DNA from: Sphingomonas sp. Leaf20
GTDB taxonomy: Bacteria > Pseudomonadota > Alphaproteobacteria > Sphingomonadales > Sphingomonadaceae
Assembly (NCBI RefSeq): GCF_001421535.1
Contig: NZ_LMKN01000009.1
Coordinates: 484,030-548,029, forward strand
Length of the DNA: 64,000 nucleotides
Reading direction: 5' to 3'
The notes under the pieces: generated by a model
Seen by the model: only the letters and a program-made list of their open reading frames with translations
The model's database searches: none
Told to the model about the DNA's origin: nothing
Translations under genes and position numbers: made by a program
Part shown: piece after piece, positions 1-7,328 of the stretch
Numbering within the stretch: position 1 is the first letter of the stretch
Layout: each line of letters begins with the position of its first letter

Positions 1-234
1 GAGCCGATCGGATCGGACCTGATCAAACTGCTGATCGACGCGTATAATGCAGGTAAGCGCGACGAGAAAGGCTATCAGAGCCTGACCGAGCTGGGCCAGC
101 GCGCGGGCAACCGGTCGAGCTTCGACGCGCGCAATTACGGGTTCAACCATCTCTCCGAGCTGATCGAGGCGGTGCCCAATTTCCAGACCGAGCGCCGCGA
201 CGGCGGGCGGATCTTCGTCAAGCGGGTGCGCTGA
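1..234 (+). CDS. C-terminal fragment of a LOTUS/OST-HTH domain protein (probable NYN-domain RNase-like protein)
   Basis: Only the last 77 residues are inside the window; the 5' part lies upstream of base 1. The fragment ends with a small winged-helix-like block (YQSLTELGQRAG ... FNHLSELIEA ... RIFVKRVR). This matches my recollection of the OST-HTH/LOTUS fold, a putative RNA-binding domain that in bacteria usually follows an NYN (PIN-like) nuclease domain, as in LabA/DUF88 proteins. The NYN part itself is not visible, so the nuclease assignment is inference. The stop is TGA at 232-234. The next gene converges from the minus strand 27 bp away. Confidence 0.6.
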   Translation, partial: EPIGSDLIKLLIDAYNAGKRDEKGYQSLTELGQRAGNRSSFDARNYGFNHLSELIEAVPNFQTERRDGGRIFVKRVR

Positions 235-261
235 GGCGGGTTGAGGCCTAGTCCGAGGTCC

Positions 262-969
262 TCAGTCCAGGCCTTTGCAATCGCCGCCAAGTCTGGTGCC
301 GCCACGCGGGCTGCGCAAGCCAAGTTCGCGGCCGTCCCGCTTGGCGATGAGCGCGGTGCCACTGGGCTTGCCGTCCTTGACGATCGCGACCGTCCACGCG
401 TCGATGGCGCCCGTCGGCGTGGACACGCGCTCGCTGCCCGTCACCGTCAGGTCGAAGTGGCCGATGCCGCTGTCATACTGGTAGAAGGGCAGCACGAAGG
501 ACCGGCCCGCGCCGAGCGGCAACGCGCCGAACGTCACCCCCCAGAGATTACCCTCCCAGACCGGCGTCGGCACCGCGACGTCGATCGGAACGGTCGCCCC
601 CTTTTCGATCCGGCGCCCCGTCACGCGCCCGGGCGCATAGCTGAGCGAGACATGGTCGACCCCGTTGCGGCGGCTGTCGAACGCGATCGGCGTCAGGTCG
701 GCGCGGGCGAGAACGAAATGGTCGCGCATCGCGAACTTCGCGACAGGGACGCTTTGATTCACGACGATATCGAAGGCTGCCCTGCCGCCGATGCGGACGC
801 GGCGGATCACCTGATGCGTCGCGCCGATGACCACGTCGCCCCCCGATGCCGCGTCAGGCCGGGTTATCGCAAAGCACTGATCGCCGGGCACGAGCCGCGC
901 GCCCCGCGGCGCCCCCTGCGGCGCTATCGTCACGGCCGCTGCCGCCATCATGCCCAAGATCATGCCCAT
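262..969 (-). CDS. Exported DUF3108-like hypothetical protein
   Basis: A 235-residue protein with a short hydrophobic N-terminus (MGMILGMMAAAAVTIA) that looks like a signal peptide, so probably periplasmic or envelope-associated. The body is rich in beta-strands and carries the pattern I associate with DUF3108 proteins: an early VIGATHQVIRRVRIGG stretch, a middle RNGVDHVSLSYAPGRVTG segment and a C-terminal GAIDAWTVAIVKDGK segment. No catalytic motif is evident and the function is unknown. Alternative ATG codons at 963 and 951 would shorten the leader. The gene ends close to, and converges with, the LOTUS-domain gene. Confidence 0.55.
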   Translation of the reverse strand: MGMILGMMAAAAVTIAPQGAPRGARLVPGDQCFAITRPDAASGGDVVIGATHQVIRRVRIGGRAAFDIVVNQSVPVAKFAMRDHFVLARADLTPIAFDSRRNGVDHVSLSYAPGRVTGRRIEKGATVPIDVAVPTPVWEGNLWGVTFGALPLGAGRSFVLPFYQYDSGIGHFDLTVTGSERVSTPTGAIDAWTVAIVKDGKPSGTALIAKRDGRELGLRSPRGGTRLGGDCKGLD

Positions 970-1033
970 GTCCCCGCCAATGTCCCCGCCCTGCGACTAT
1001 GCGGGCGAGTGTGCTATGCTCGAGCAACACACG

Positions 1034-2269
1034 TCAAGCCTCGGCGGGCGTTGCCTTTCGCGGATCGGCGATCTCGAGCGTCGCGCAGGTGCCCCTGCCC
1101 GTATTGGTGATCGTCGTCGCGCCGCCGAGCTGACGCCCCAGACTGTTGATCATCCGCATGCCGAGACTTTTGCGCGATGCCGCCTTGAGGTCGAAGTCCT
1201 CGGGGATGCCGACGCCGTCATCGACGACCGACAGGATGATTCGGCCCTCGGTCGCGCGGATCGTGACGTGGATCACGCCGCCCGCCTCGTCATAGGCATA
1301 TTTGATCGCGTTGGTGACGAGTTCGGTGACGAGCAGGCCCATCGGGATCGCGGTGTCGGCGCTGATCAGGATCGCATCGATCTCGCAGTCGATACGGTGG
1401 TTCGGCGCCTGCTCGGCAAGACCCGTCGCGATCCCGCAGACGAGATCGTCGAGCGCGACGATGCCGACCTGTTCGCCCCGCCAGAGCTGGTCGTGCGTCT
1501 GCGCGATCGCGGTGATGCGCGCCTGTGCGTCGCCAAGCAGCCGCGTGATGCGCGGATCGTCGTCCTCCTGCATCTGCAGGTTGAGCATCGCCGACACGAG
1601 CGCGAGGCTGTTCTTGACGCGGTGGCTCGCCTCGCGCGTAAGCAGTTCCTGGTGCTCCATCGCGTCGCTCAGCCGCTGCTCGGCCTGCTGGCGTTCGATC
1701 GCGACGCCGATCAGATTGGCGAAGCCCTGCATGAAGGCGAGATCGGCGGGTTCGAACTTGCCCTCGTCGGGGCTGTCGACCTCGAGCACGCCGAAGCGTT
1801 TTCCCGACGTTTCGACGAGCACGTTGATCGCGCGGCGGATCTGGTGCTGTGCCATGAAGTCGGGCGTCCGGAACCGCCCCTCATTTTCGAGATGGTTCGA
1901 GATGACGGGCTCACCCGTCTCCAGCGCAAAGCCGGCAGGCGAACCGAGATCGGTACGCATCTCGGTCGACCCGACGACGCCGGGCGCCCAGCCGATCCCC
2001 GCGCGGACCAGCAACGTGTCGCGCTCGGGCCGGTATTCGAGAAACTTGCAGTATTTAGACCGCATGCCTTCGCCGCAAAGCTCGGTCGCGCGCTGGAGCA
2101 TCGGATCCAGATCGCGCGCGCGCAACGCCTCGATTCCGAAGTCGGCGAGGATCGACTGCTGGCGGAGGCGATACTGAAGCTCGCCCGCCCCCGGGGGAGC
2201 ATCCCCTCCGGGTGAAATTTCGACGATCGGCACTCTCAACTCCGCTAAACTCTGCGCGCCTTGCGGCAT
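1034..2269 (-). CDS. GAF-domain sensor histidine kinase (HisKA_2/HWE-like)
   Basis: A cytoplasmic sensor kinase of about 411 residues. Counting from an upstream in-frame ATG at 2302, a GAF domain covers roughly residues 50-205. It is followed by the H-box ASHRVKNSLALV (His about 227) of the HisKA_2 family. The C-terminal HATPase_c domain shows the N-box (LLVTELVTNAIKYAY) and G1 box (VVDDGVGIP). No membrane segment is present, so it probably senses a soluble or internal signal. HisKA_2/HWE kinases of alphaproteobacteria often act in the general stress (PhyR/EcfG) or light-response circuits; that is family knowledge. No response regulator lies beside it. The start at 2269 or 2302 is undecided because neither has a strong ribosome binding site. 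Confidence 0.85.
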   Translation of the reverse strand: MPQGAQSLAELRVPIVEISPGGDAPPGAGELQYRLRQQSILADFGIEALRARDLDPMLQRATELCGEGMRSKYCKFLEYRPERDTLLVRAGIGWAPGVVGSTEMRTDLGSPAGFALETGEPVISNHLENEGRFRTPDFMAQHQIRRAINVLVETSGKRFGVLEVDSPDEGKFEPADLAFMQGFANLIGVAIERQQAEQRLSDAMEHQELLTREASHRVKNSLALVSAMLNLQMQEDDDPRITRLLGDAQARITAIAQTHDQLWRGEQVGIVALDDLVCGIATGLAEQAPNHRIDCEIDAILISADTAIPMGLLVTELVTNAIKYAYDEAGGVIHVTIRATEGRIILSVVDDGVGIPEDFDLKAASRKSLGMRMINSLGRQLGGATTITNTGRGTCATLEIADPRKATPAEA

Positions 2270-2448
2270 GATACGGGCGCTTCGGGACGTCCGGCCGGTC
2301 ATGCCGGGTTGCTGCTGTGACCGGGATGGTACCTCTTACCATTGTCCCGCGGGGCGTAAAGCTCCGGGTCGAGGTCGCTTGGCGCGGCGACCGTTGCCCG
2401 CCGCCGCCGGCCTTTGGGCGACGAGCTTGACGAACGTTGATGCCTTTC

Positions 2449-2530
2449 CGTGATCCTGACGAACGTCGGGACCCAGAGCCATGAAGCGGGTCGCTGGTGA
2501 CCCTGGATCCTGACTTTCGTCAGGATGACG
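2449..2530. repeat. REP-like nested palindrome, copy A (degenerate left arm)
   Basis: An 82-bp element made of two inverted arms, 2449-2476 and 2503-2530. The right arm is identical to that of the second copy at 2766-2793. The left arm has several mismatches. Inside the right arm, TCCTGAC-TTTC-GTCAGGA forms a 7-bp hairpin of its own. Between the arms, the block CAGAGCCATGAAGCGG is shared with copy B. The architecture resembles repetitive extragenic palindromes; no RAYT transposase is in the window. Confidence 0.8.
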
Positions 2531-2711
2531 GAGGGGTTTGGAGGTTAGGTGCCAGCATCCCCGTCGCGCGGAGACCGCTTTATCGACCGCAGCCTTTGAT
2601 TGGCGCGCGGCGGACTTGGCCCCGCAGTGGGTCGGCCTCTTGTCCCCCGATACGTCGGGCTGAGCGGCATGGCGAGTTAGCGTCAGGGCTGATCAACACC
2701 ATCCCCCCCTC

Positions 2712-2793
2712 CGTCATCCTGACGAAAGTCAGGATCCAGAGCCATGAAGCGGACCGCCTGTAACCCTGGATCCTGACTTTCGTCAGGATGACG
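2712..2793. repeat. REP-like nested palindrome, copy B (perfect 28-bp arms)
   Basis: Arms at 2712-2739 and 2766-2793 are exact reverse complements over 28 bp. Each arm contains a smaller 7-bp palindrome: TCCTGAC-GAAA-GTCAGGA on the left and TCCTGAC-TTTC-GTCAGGA on the right. One strand therefore offers a GNRA-type loop. The copy lies 91 bp beyond the stop of ettA (2884), so a transcript from ettA would carry it in its 3' end and it could protect or terminate that message; that role is inference. Confidence 0.85.
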
Positions 2794-2883
2794 AGTCTCG
2801 ACATCAAGGGCTTGGGCCCACATCGCGGGGCGACCGGTTCACCCGCCGCAGCCCGGTCACCCGGGTGCGGCGGGCTGGGTCGT

Positions 2884-4563
2884 TCAGCGCGTCAGCTTCT
2901 TGTACGCCAGACGCGTCGGGCGGTCGGCGGCATCGCCGAGGCGACGGCGCTTGTCTTCCTCGTAGCTCTCGTAATTGCCCTCGAACCATTCGACATGGCT
3001 GTCGCCCTCGAACGCGAGGATGTGCGTGGCGAGGCGATCGAGGAAGAAGCGATCATGGCTGATGACCACCGCGCAGCCGGCGAACGTCTCGAGCGCCTCC
3101 TCGAGCGCACGCAGCGTCTCGACGTCGAGATCGTTGGTCGGCTCGTCGAGCAGGAGGACGTTGCCACCTTCCTTGAGCATCTTGGCCATGTGGACGCGGT
3201 TGCGCTCACCGCCCGACAGCTGGCCGACCTTCTTCTGCTGGTCGGGCCCGCGGAAATTGAACGCGCCGACATACGCCCGCGTGCCCATCTCCTGCTTGCC
3301 GAAGCGGAAGATCTCGAGCTCGTCGGAGATTTCCTGCCAGACGTTCTTGTTCGGGTCGAGATCGTCGCGGCTCTGGTCGACATAGCCGAGCTTGACCGTC
3401 GAGCCGACCTCGATCGTGCCCTCGTCGGGCGTTTCCTGCCCGGTGATCAGCTTGAACAAGGTCGACTTGCCCGCACCGTTCGGGCCGATCACGCCCACGA
3501 TGCCGCCCGGGGGCAGCGTGAAGTCGAGACCGTCGAACAGCAGCTTGTCGCCGTACGACTTGGTCAGGCCCTTCGCCTCGATCACCTTGCCGCCGAGACG
3601 CGCGGGCAGCTGGATCAGGATCGCGGCCTTGCCGGCGACGCGGTTCTCCTGCTTCTCCATCAGCTCGTCAAACGCGCGGATACGCGCCTTCGACTTGGTC
3701 TGGCGCGCCTTGGGGGTCTGGCGCATCCACGCCAGCTCGTCGGCGATCGCCTTCTGCTTGCCCGCCTCTTCGCGCTCTTCCTGGCTGAGGCGCTGCGCCT
3801 TCTTCTCCAGATAGCCCGAATAGTTGCTCTCGTAGGTGTAATAGCGCCCGCGATCGAGCTCGAGCACCCAGTTGACGACGTTGTCGAGGAAGTAGCGATC
3901 ATGCGTCACGAGGATGACGTTGCCGGTATATTCCTTGAGGTAATTCTCGAGCCACGACACGCTCTCGGCGTCGAGATGGTTGGTCGGTTCGTCGAGCAGC
4001 AGGATCTGCGGCTTCTCGAGCAGCAGCTTGCAGAGCGCGACGCGGCGCTTCTCACCGCCCGACAGGTTCTCGACCGACGAATCGCCTGGCGGGCAGCGCA
4101 GCGCTTCCATCGCCTGTTCGAGCTGGCTGTCGAGCGACCAGCCGTCGACCGCGTCGATCTTGGCCTGGAGATCGCCCATCTCCTCCATCAGTGCGTCGAA
4201 ATCGGTATCGTCCTGCGGATCGCCCATCTCGGCCGAGATCGCGTTGAAGCGATCGACGAGGTCCGCGACGGGGCGGACGCCGTCCTTGACGTTGCCCATC
4301 ACGTCCTTGGTCGGATCGAGCTGCGGCTCCTGCGCGAGATAGCCGACATTTACGCCGTCGGCTGCCCAGGCCTCACCGGTGAAATCGGGATCCATCCCCG
4401 CCATGATCTTCATGAGCGTCGACTTGCCCGACCCGTTGGGGCCGATGATTGCGATCTTCGCCGACGGAATGAACTGCAGATGGATATTGTTGAGGACGGG
4501 CTTTGCGGCACCGGGGAAGGTCTTGGTCAGACCCTTCATGACGTAGGTGTACTGGACGGCCAT
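2884..4563 (-). CDS. ettA: Energy-dependent translational throttle protein EttA (ABC-F ATPase)
   Basis: A soluble ABC-F protein of 559 residues, close to the length of E. coli EttA (555). It has two ATP-binding cassettes. The first has Walker A GPNGSGKST, signature LSGGEKRR and Walker B LLLDEPTNHLD. The second has GPNGAGKST, LSGGERNR and LLLDEPTNDLD. A charged linker rich in Lys/Arg/Glu lies between them (about residues 240-310), and there is no membrane domain. EttA binds the ribosomal E site and gates the first elongation steps according to ATP/ADP status (family knowledge). I chose ATG 4563 (MAVQYTY) because it matches the EttA N-terminus; the reading frame is open to 5130, but that extension overlaps the divergent peptidase. 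Confidence 0.95.
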   Translation of the reverse strand: MAVQYTYVMKGLTKTFPGAAKPVLNNIHLQFIPSAKIAIIGPNGSGKSTLMKIMAGMDPDFTGEAWAADGVNVGYLAQEPQLDPTKDVMGNVKDGVRPVADLVDRFNAISAEMGDPQDDTDFDALMEEMGDLQAKIDAVDGWSLDSQLEQAMEALRCPPGDSSVENLSGGEKRRVALCKLLLEKPQILLLDEPTNHLDAESVSWLENYLKEYTGNVILVTHDRYFLDNVVNWVLELDRGRYYTYESNYSGYLEKKAQRLSQEEREEAGKQKAIADELAWMRQTPKARQTKSKARIRAFDELMEKQENRVAGKAAILIQLPARLGGKVIEAKGLTKSYGDKLLFDGLDFTLPPGGIVGVIGPNGAGKSTLFKLITGQETPDEGTIEVGSTVKLGYVDQSRDDLDPNKNVWQEISDELEIFRFGKQEMGTRAYVGAFNFRGPDQQKKVGQLSGGERNRVHMAKMLKEGGNVLLLDEPTNDLDVETLRALEEALETFAGCAVVISHDRFFLDRLATHILAFEGDSHVEWFEGNYESYEEDKRRRLGDAADRPTRLAYKKLTR

Positions 4564-4666
4564 GTGGGTGCCGGGCTCCATGCTAGACTGAGGCGGGATT
4601 TGACGAGCGCAGATAGCGATGCGGCGGGCCGTTGGCAAACGGGGAGCGGCGACATAGGCTTCGCCG

Positions 4667-6067
4667 ATGATTAAGCGCACGCTCGCGGTACTGGCCGCCT
4701 CCACCCTGACCTTTCCCCTTATGGCACAGCGCACGGCGCCGCCGCCGCCCGCGCCGGTCGACGCCAAGGTCGCCGCGCTCCGCGATGCGGCGCTGAAGGA
4801 CGAGGTCGCGTACGATATCGTCGAGGGGATGACGACCGAGATCGGGCCACGGCTGGCGGGTACCGAAGCGGAGGCGCGGGCGCGCGCCTGGTCGGTCGTC
4901 AAGCTCAAGGCGCTCGGGTTCAAGAACGTCCGGATCGAGCCGTACCAGATGCCCGTCTGGGTGCGTGGGATCGAGACCGCGTCGATCCTCTCGCCCTTCC
5001 CGCAGGCGCTCAAGCTGACCGCGCTCGGCAATTCGGGTGCGACGCCAGCAGGCGGGCTGACCGCGCAGGTCGTCGTGTTCAAGACGTATGGCGACCTCGC
5101 GGCGGCGCCTGCGGGGAGCCTTGCGGGCAAGATCGCCTATGTCGGCAACGCGATGGAGCCGACGCAGGACGGGTCGAGCTATGGCGCCTATGGCCCTGCG
5201 CGCTTCGTCGGTCCGGCGATGGCGGCGAGCAAGGGCGCGGCCGCGATCGTGATCCGCTCGATCGGCACCGACCATCACCGCAACCCGCATACCGGCACGA
5301 CCAACTTCCCCGCCGGCGTCACGCCGATCCCCTCGGCCGCGCTGTCGGTCCCCGATGCCGAACTGATCGAACGCATCGCGACGCGCGGCAAGCCGATCAC
5401 GATGACGCTCGTCCTGACGCCGCGGATGACGGGCACGCACGAATCGGGCAACGTCATCGCCGAGGTCCCCGGGACCGATCCCAAGGCGGGGATCGTGCTG
5501 ATCGGCGGGCATCTCGACAGTTGGGATCTCGGCACGGGCGCGATCGACGATGCGAGCGGCGTGGCGATCACCGCGGCGGCGGCCAAGCGGATCCTCGACG
5601 GCCCGCGCCCGCGCCGGACGATCCGCGTCGTCTGGTTCGGTGCCGAGGAGGTCGGCGGCTTTGGCGGCAAGGCCTATGCCGAGGCGCACAAGACCGATCG
5701 CCACGCGACCGCCGGCGAATCCGACTTCGGTGCGGACCGCGTCTGGCGGTTCGAGACCAACCTGCCCGAGAGCGCAAAGCCCGTCGCCGATCGCCTCGCC
5801 TCCGCGCTCGCGCCGCTCGGTATCGCGCGGGGCGCGGGTGTCGGCGGCGACGGCACCGATGTCGGACCGACGATGGCGCTCGGCGTCGCGGCGATCGACC
5901 TCAACCAGTCGGGTACGCGCTATTTCGATACGCATCACACGCCCGACGATACGCTCGACCGGATCGATCCTGTGCAGCTGCAGCAGAACGTCGCGGCGTG
6001 GACGACGATGCTCGCGATCGTCGCCAATGCACCCGAAGAAATCGGACCGGTTGTGCCTAGAAAGTGA
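4667..6067 (+). CDS. Exported M28-family zinc aminopeptidase with PA insert
   Basis: A 466-residue secreted metallopeptidase. Residues 1-20 form a signal peptide ending MAQR. A PA-like domain occupies about 110-250. The M28 catalytic core follows with all expected metal ligands: His282 (GGHLDSWD), Asp294 (AIDDASG), Glu327/328 (GAEEVGG; one catalytic, one ligand), a Glu/Asp near 351-353 and His423 (DTHHTPDD). Such enzymes remove N-terminal residues from peptides in the periplasm or medium. The gene diverges from ettA over 103 bp and stands alone; no terminator with a T-run is obvious after it. Confidence 0.9.
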   Translation: MIKRTLAVLAASTLTFPLMAQRTAPPPPAPVDAKVAALRDAALKDEVAYDIVEGMTTEIGPRLAGTEAEARARAWSVVKLKALGFKNVRIEPYQMPVWVRGIETASILSPFPQALKLTALGNSGATPAGGLTAQVVVFKTYGDLAAAPAGSLAGKIAYVGNAMEPTQDGSSYGAYGPARFVGPAMAASKGAAAIVIRSIGTDHHRNPHTGTTNFPAGVTPIPSAALSVPDAELIERIATRGKPITMTLVLTPRMTGTHESGNVIAEVPGTDPKAGIVLIGGHLDSWDLGTGAIDDASGVAITAAAAKRILDGPRPRRTIRVVWFGAEEVGGFGGKAYAEAHKTDRHATAGESDFGADRVWRFETNLPESAKPVADRLASALAPLGIARGAGVGGDGTDVGPTMALGVAAIDLNQSGTRYFDTHHTPDDTLDRIDPVQLQQNVAAWTTMLAIVANAPEEIGPVVPRK

Positions 6068-6221
6068 CCAATCGGTGGCTCGATTGCGTCATCGTCCTGT
6101 CGCAAACCTTGCCAGGAGATGAATTTAGCGGATTGACCGGCTGCGGGGGTCCGCTATTTGACGGGACTTCGCGACGGCAATCGGGTCGGCCGCGAGTGAA
6201 ACTATGCTTGGGAGCATTCGA

Positions 6222-6488
6222 ATGAAGAAGATCGTTCTGATCGCTGCTGCCGCCGGCCTGATGTCCGTCGCAGCATGCAGCAAGTCGCCAGAAGCAGCCG
6301 CAGTTGAGAACAACGCGGACATGCTGGCAGACAACATGGAAATGCAGGCTGACAACATGGACGCCATGGCGGACAACACCTCGAACGCAGTCGCAACCGA
6401 CGTGCTCGAGAACGCAGCCGACAACATGAACGCAGCAGCAGACAACGTCCGCGAAGCTGCCGACGAGAAGACCGACAACATGAACTAA
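6222..6488 (+). CDS. Small lipoprotein with ADN heptad repeats
   Basis: An 88-residue envelope lipoprotein. The signal peptide MKKIVLIAAAAGLMSVAAC ends in a lipobox with Cys19. The mature part is acidic and highly repetitive: ADN triplets start at residues 36, 43 and 50, and again at 66 and 73 with a related AD at 80, exactly seven residues apart within each block. This would favour a helical coiled coil, by analogy with Lpp/OprI lipoproteins, but there is no C-terminal Lys for peptidoglycan attachment. Similar sphingomonad proteins carry uninformative names. The start is set by GGGAG at 6210-6214, nine or so bases before ATG 6222; an upstream ATG at 6204 lacks such a site. Confidence 0.75.
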   Translation: MKKIVLIAAAAGLMSVAACSKSPEAAAVENNADMLADNMEMQADNMDAMADNTSNAVATDVLENAADNMNAAADNVREAADEKTDNMN

Positions 6489-6493
6489 GACTT

Positions 6494-6515
6494 TGTCGGG
6501 CGCTCGCGCCCGACA
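6494..6515 (+). terminator. GC-rich hairpin after the lipoprotein gene
   Basis: A perfect 9-bp stem (TGTCGGGCG / CGCCCGACA) with loop CTCG, six bases past the TAA stop. It is followed by GGTTTTGG, a weak T-run, and is the first of two stacked hairpins. Confidence 0.55.
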
Positions 6516-6530
6516 GGTTTTGGTGTCGGA

Positions 6531-6562
6531 AGGGCGTCCCCGCGGGGGCGCCCTTTTCTTTT
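6531..6562 (+). terminator. Rho-independent terminator
   Basis: Stem of about 10 bp (AGGGCGTCCC paired with GGGGGCGCCCT, one G-T pair) followed by TTTTCTTTT. This is a classic intrinsic terminator for the lipoprotein gene and also insulates the downstream tRNA. Confidence 0.8.
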
Positions 6563-6608
6563 GTGGTCTTTTGCTTTCCCAACGCTTGCGCTAACGCAGG
6601 CGTCGGTG

Positions 6609-6684
6609 GGGCCTGTAGCTCAACGGTTAGAGCTGGCCGCTCATAACGGCTAGGTTGCGGGTTCGATTCCTGCCGGGCCCACCA
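6609..6684 (+). tRNA. tRNA with CAU anticodon (probably tRNA-Ile2, lysidine-modified; else elongator Met)
   Basis: A 76-nt cloverleaf with encoded CCA. The acceptor stem is GGGCCTG (6609-6615) with CGGGCCC (6674-6680), discriminator A6681, CCA 6682-6684. The anticodon stem is 6635-6639 with 6647-6651 and the loop CTCATAA gives anticodon CAT at 6642-6644. The T-arm is GCGGG-TTCGATT-CCTGC. It is not initiator-like, since position 1 pairs normally (G-C). CAU elongators read either AUG or, after TilS modification, AUA. The overall sequence looks to me like the Ile2 type of alphaproteobacteria, but this is from memory. Confidence 0.85.
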
Positions 6685-6715
6685 ACACCCCTGCAACCAG
6701 CCCGTTCAACCCTCT

Positions 6716-6952
6716 TCAGCTTCCCGCCGTCGCGTTGGGATTGTCGGGGCCGCTATAGTCGATGTGCGACTGCCCGCCATGTTGGTGGTCGAAGCCGTCA
6801 TTGTCGGGGTCACCCTTGACCTGGTCCTTGTCCTTGAACGCGCCGCCGCCGCTCTCGCCGCCGCCCGTGCGCCCCGTCTCGACATCGCCCGACATTTTCG
6901 CGTCGTCCTTGTCGGGAACCGCCTGCATCGGCTGCTTGCCATCGTTTGCCAT
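6716..6952 (-). CDS. Small hydrophilic Gly/Asp-rich hypothetical protein
   Basis: A 78-residue, strongly hydrophilic protein (MANDGKQPMQAVPDKDD...) rich in Gly, Asp, Lys and Asn, with a GGGESGGGAF patch and no hydrophobic core; probably disordered. I do not recognise a family. The start is set by the ribosome binding site: GAGGAGA ends directly before three consecutive ATG codons (6958, 6955, 6952), and only the third has proper spacing. The much longer open frame to 7201 has no support. Low complexity of this kind is typical of stress-related small proteins, but that is only a guess. Confidence 0.6.
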   Translation of the reverse strand: MANDGKQPMQAVPDKDDAKMSGDVETGRTGGGESGGGAFKDKDQVKGDPDNDGFDHQHGGQSHIDYSGPDNPNATAGS

Positions 6953-7328
6953 CATCATTCTCCTCACAGGGTCAACGGGCCGGGCCGCGCTTTGATCCTC
7001 GCCGAGCACCCGTTCGCTTTGCCGGCGCACACAGCCATGGTTCCGCGCGATGAATGATAGCGTTATCCCTTCGACATTTGCCGCGCACGACAACGGACGA
7101 TGTCGCGGGCTGGTTTCGCGCGAATCGGCAGGGCGGATCGGAACGGGACGATCATGATGCGCGCGCGTTGTGCGGCCGCGTAGAGCCGACCGGCTTGCCA
7201 CCGATGCGTGCAGGCGTCAGACGGAGGAGGACGAGTGCCGCGCGGATAGTCCGCGATATGCGCCGCACCCCTTGACGATCGGGCAATCGCCGATACGATA
7301 GCGGTAACATAAGTGGAGAGGGAAATTG
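6953..7328. other. Intergenic region upstream of xylX
   Basis: A 376-bp divergent region. Its left end holds the ribosome binding site of the small minus-strand gene. Its right end holds the xylX promoter and operator (7272-7309) and the xylX Shine-Dalgarno (GGAGAGG at 7314-7320). Nothing else convincing is seen between about 6970 and 7270. Confidence 0.5.
7272..7309 (+). promoter_or_regulatory. xylX promoter with overlapping LacI/XylR-type operator
   Basis: TTGACG (7272-7277), a 16-bp spacer and TACGAT (7294-7299) make a plausible sigma70-type promoter. The 14-mer CGATAGCGGTAACA (7296-7309) overlaps the -10 box and belongs to a set of six similar palindromic sites in this locus (pattern TGNTAGCGNTANCA). 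Binding there would block initiation, as expected for a LacI-family repressor. The TSS is not known. Confidence 0.6.

Larger units (their letters stand above)
2303..2883. other. Intergenic region with two palindromic repeat copies
   Basis: A 581-bp stretch between the histidine kinase and ettA. It holds no convincing gene. Its recognisable content is two copies of a nested inverted repeat (2449-2530 and 2712-2793), listed separately. Short reading frames here translate repeat sequence and are not believed. Whatever promoter serves the kinase must lie at its left part (about 2270-2400), but no clear -35/-10 pair is seen. Confidence 0.6.

Noticed and set aside
2580..2807. 75-residue minus-strand ORF spanning the palindromic repeat
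   Set aside because: It translates repeat arms (ILTKVRIQ, ILTFVRMT) and has no ribosome binding site; typical spurious gene in REP-like sequence.
4564..5130. N-terminal extension of the EttA frame to 748 residues
   Set aside because: It overlaps most of the first 460 bp of the divergent M28 peptidase gene, and EttA family members begin at the MAVQYTY position.
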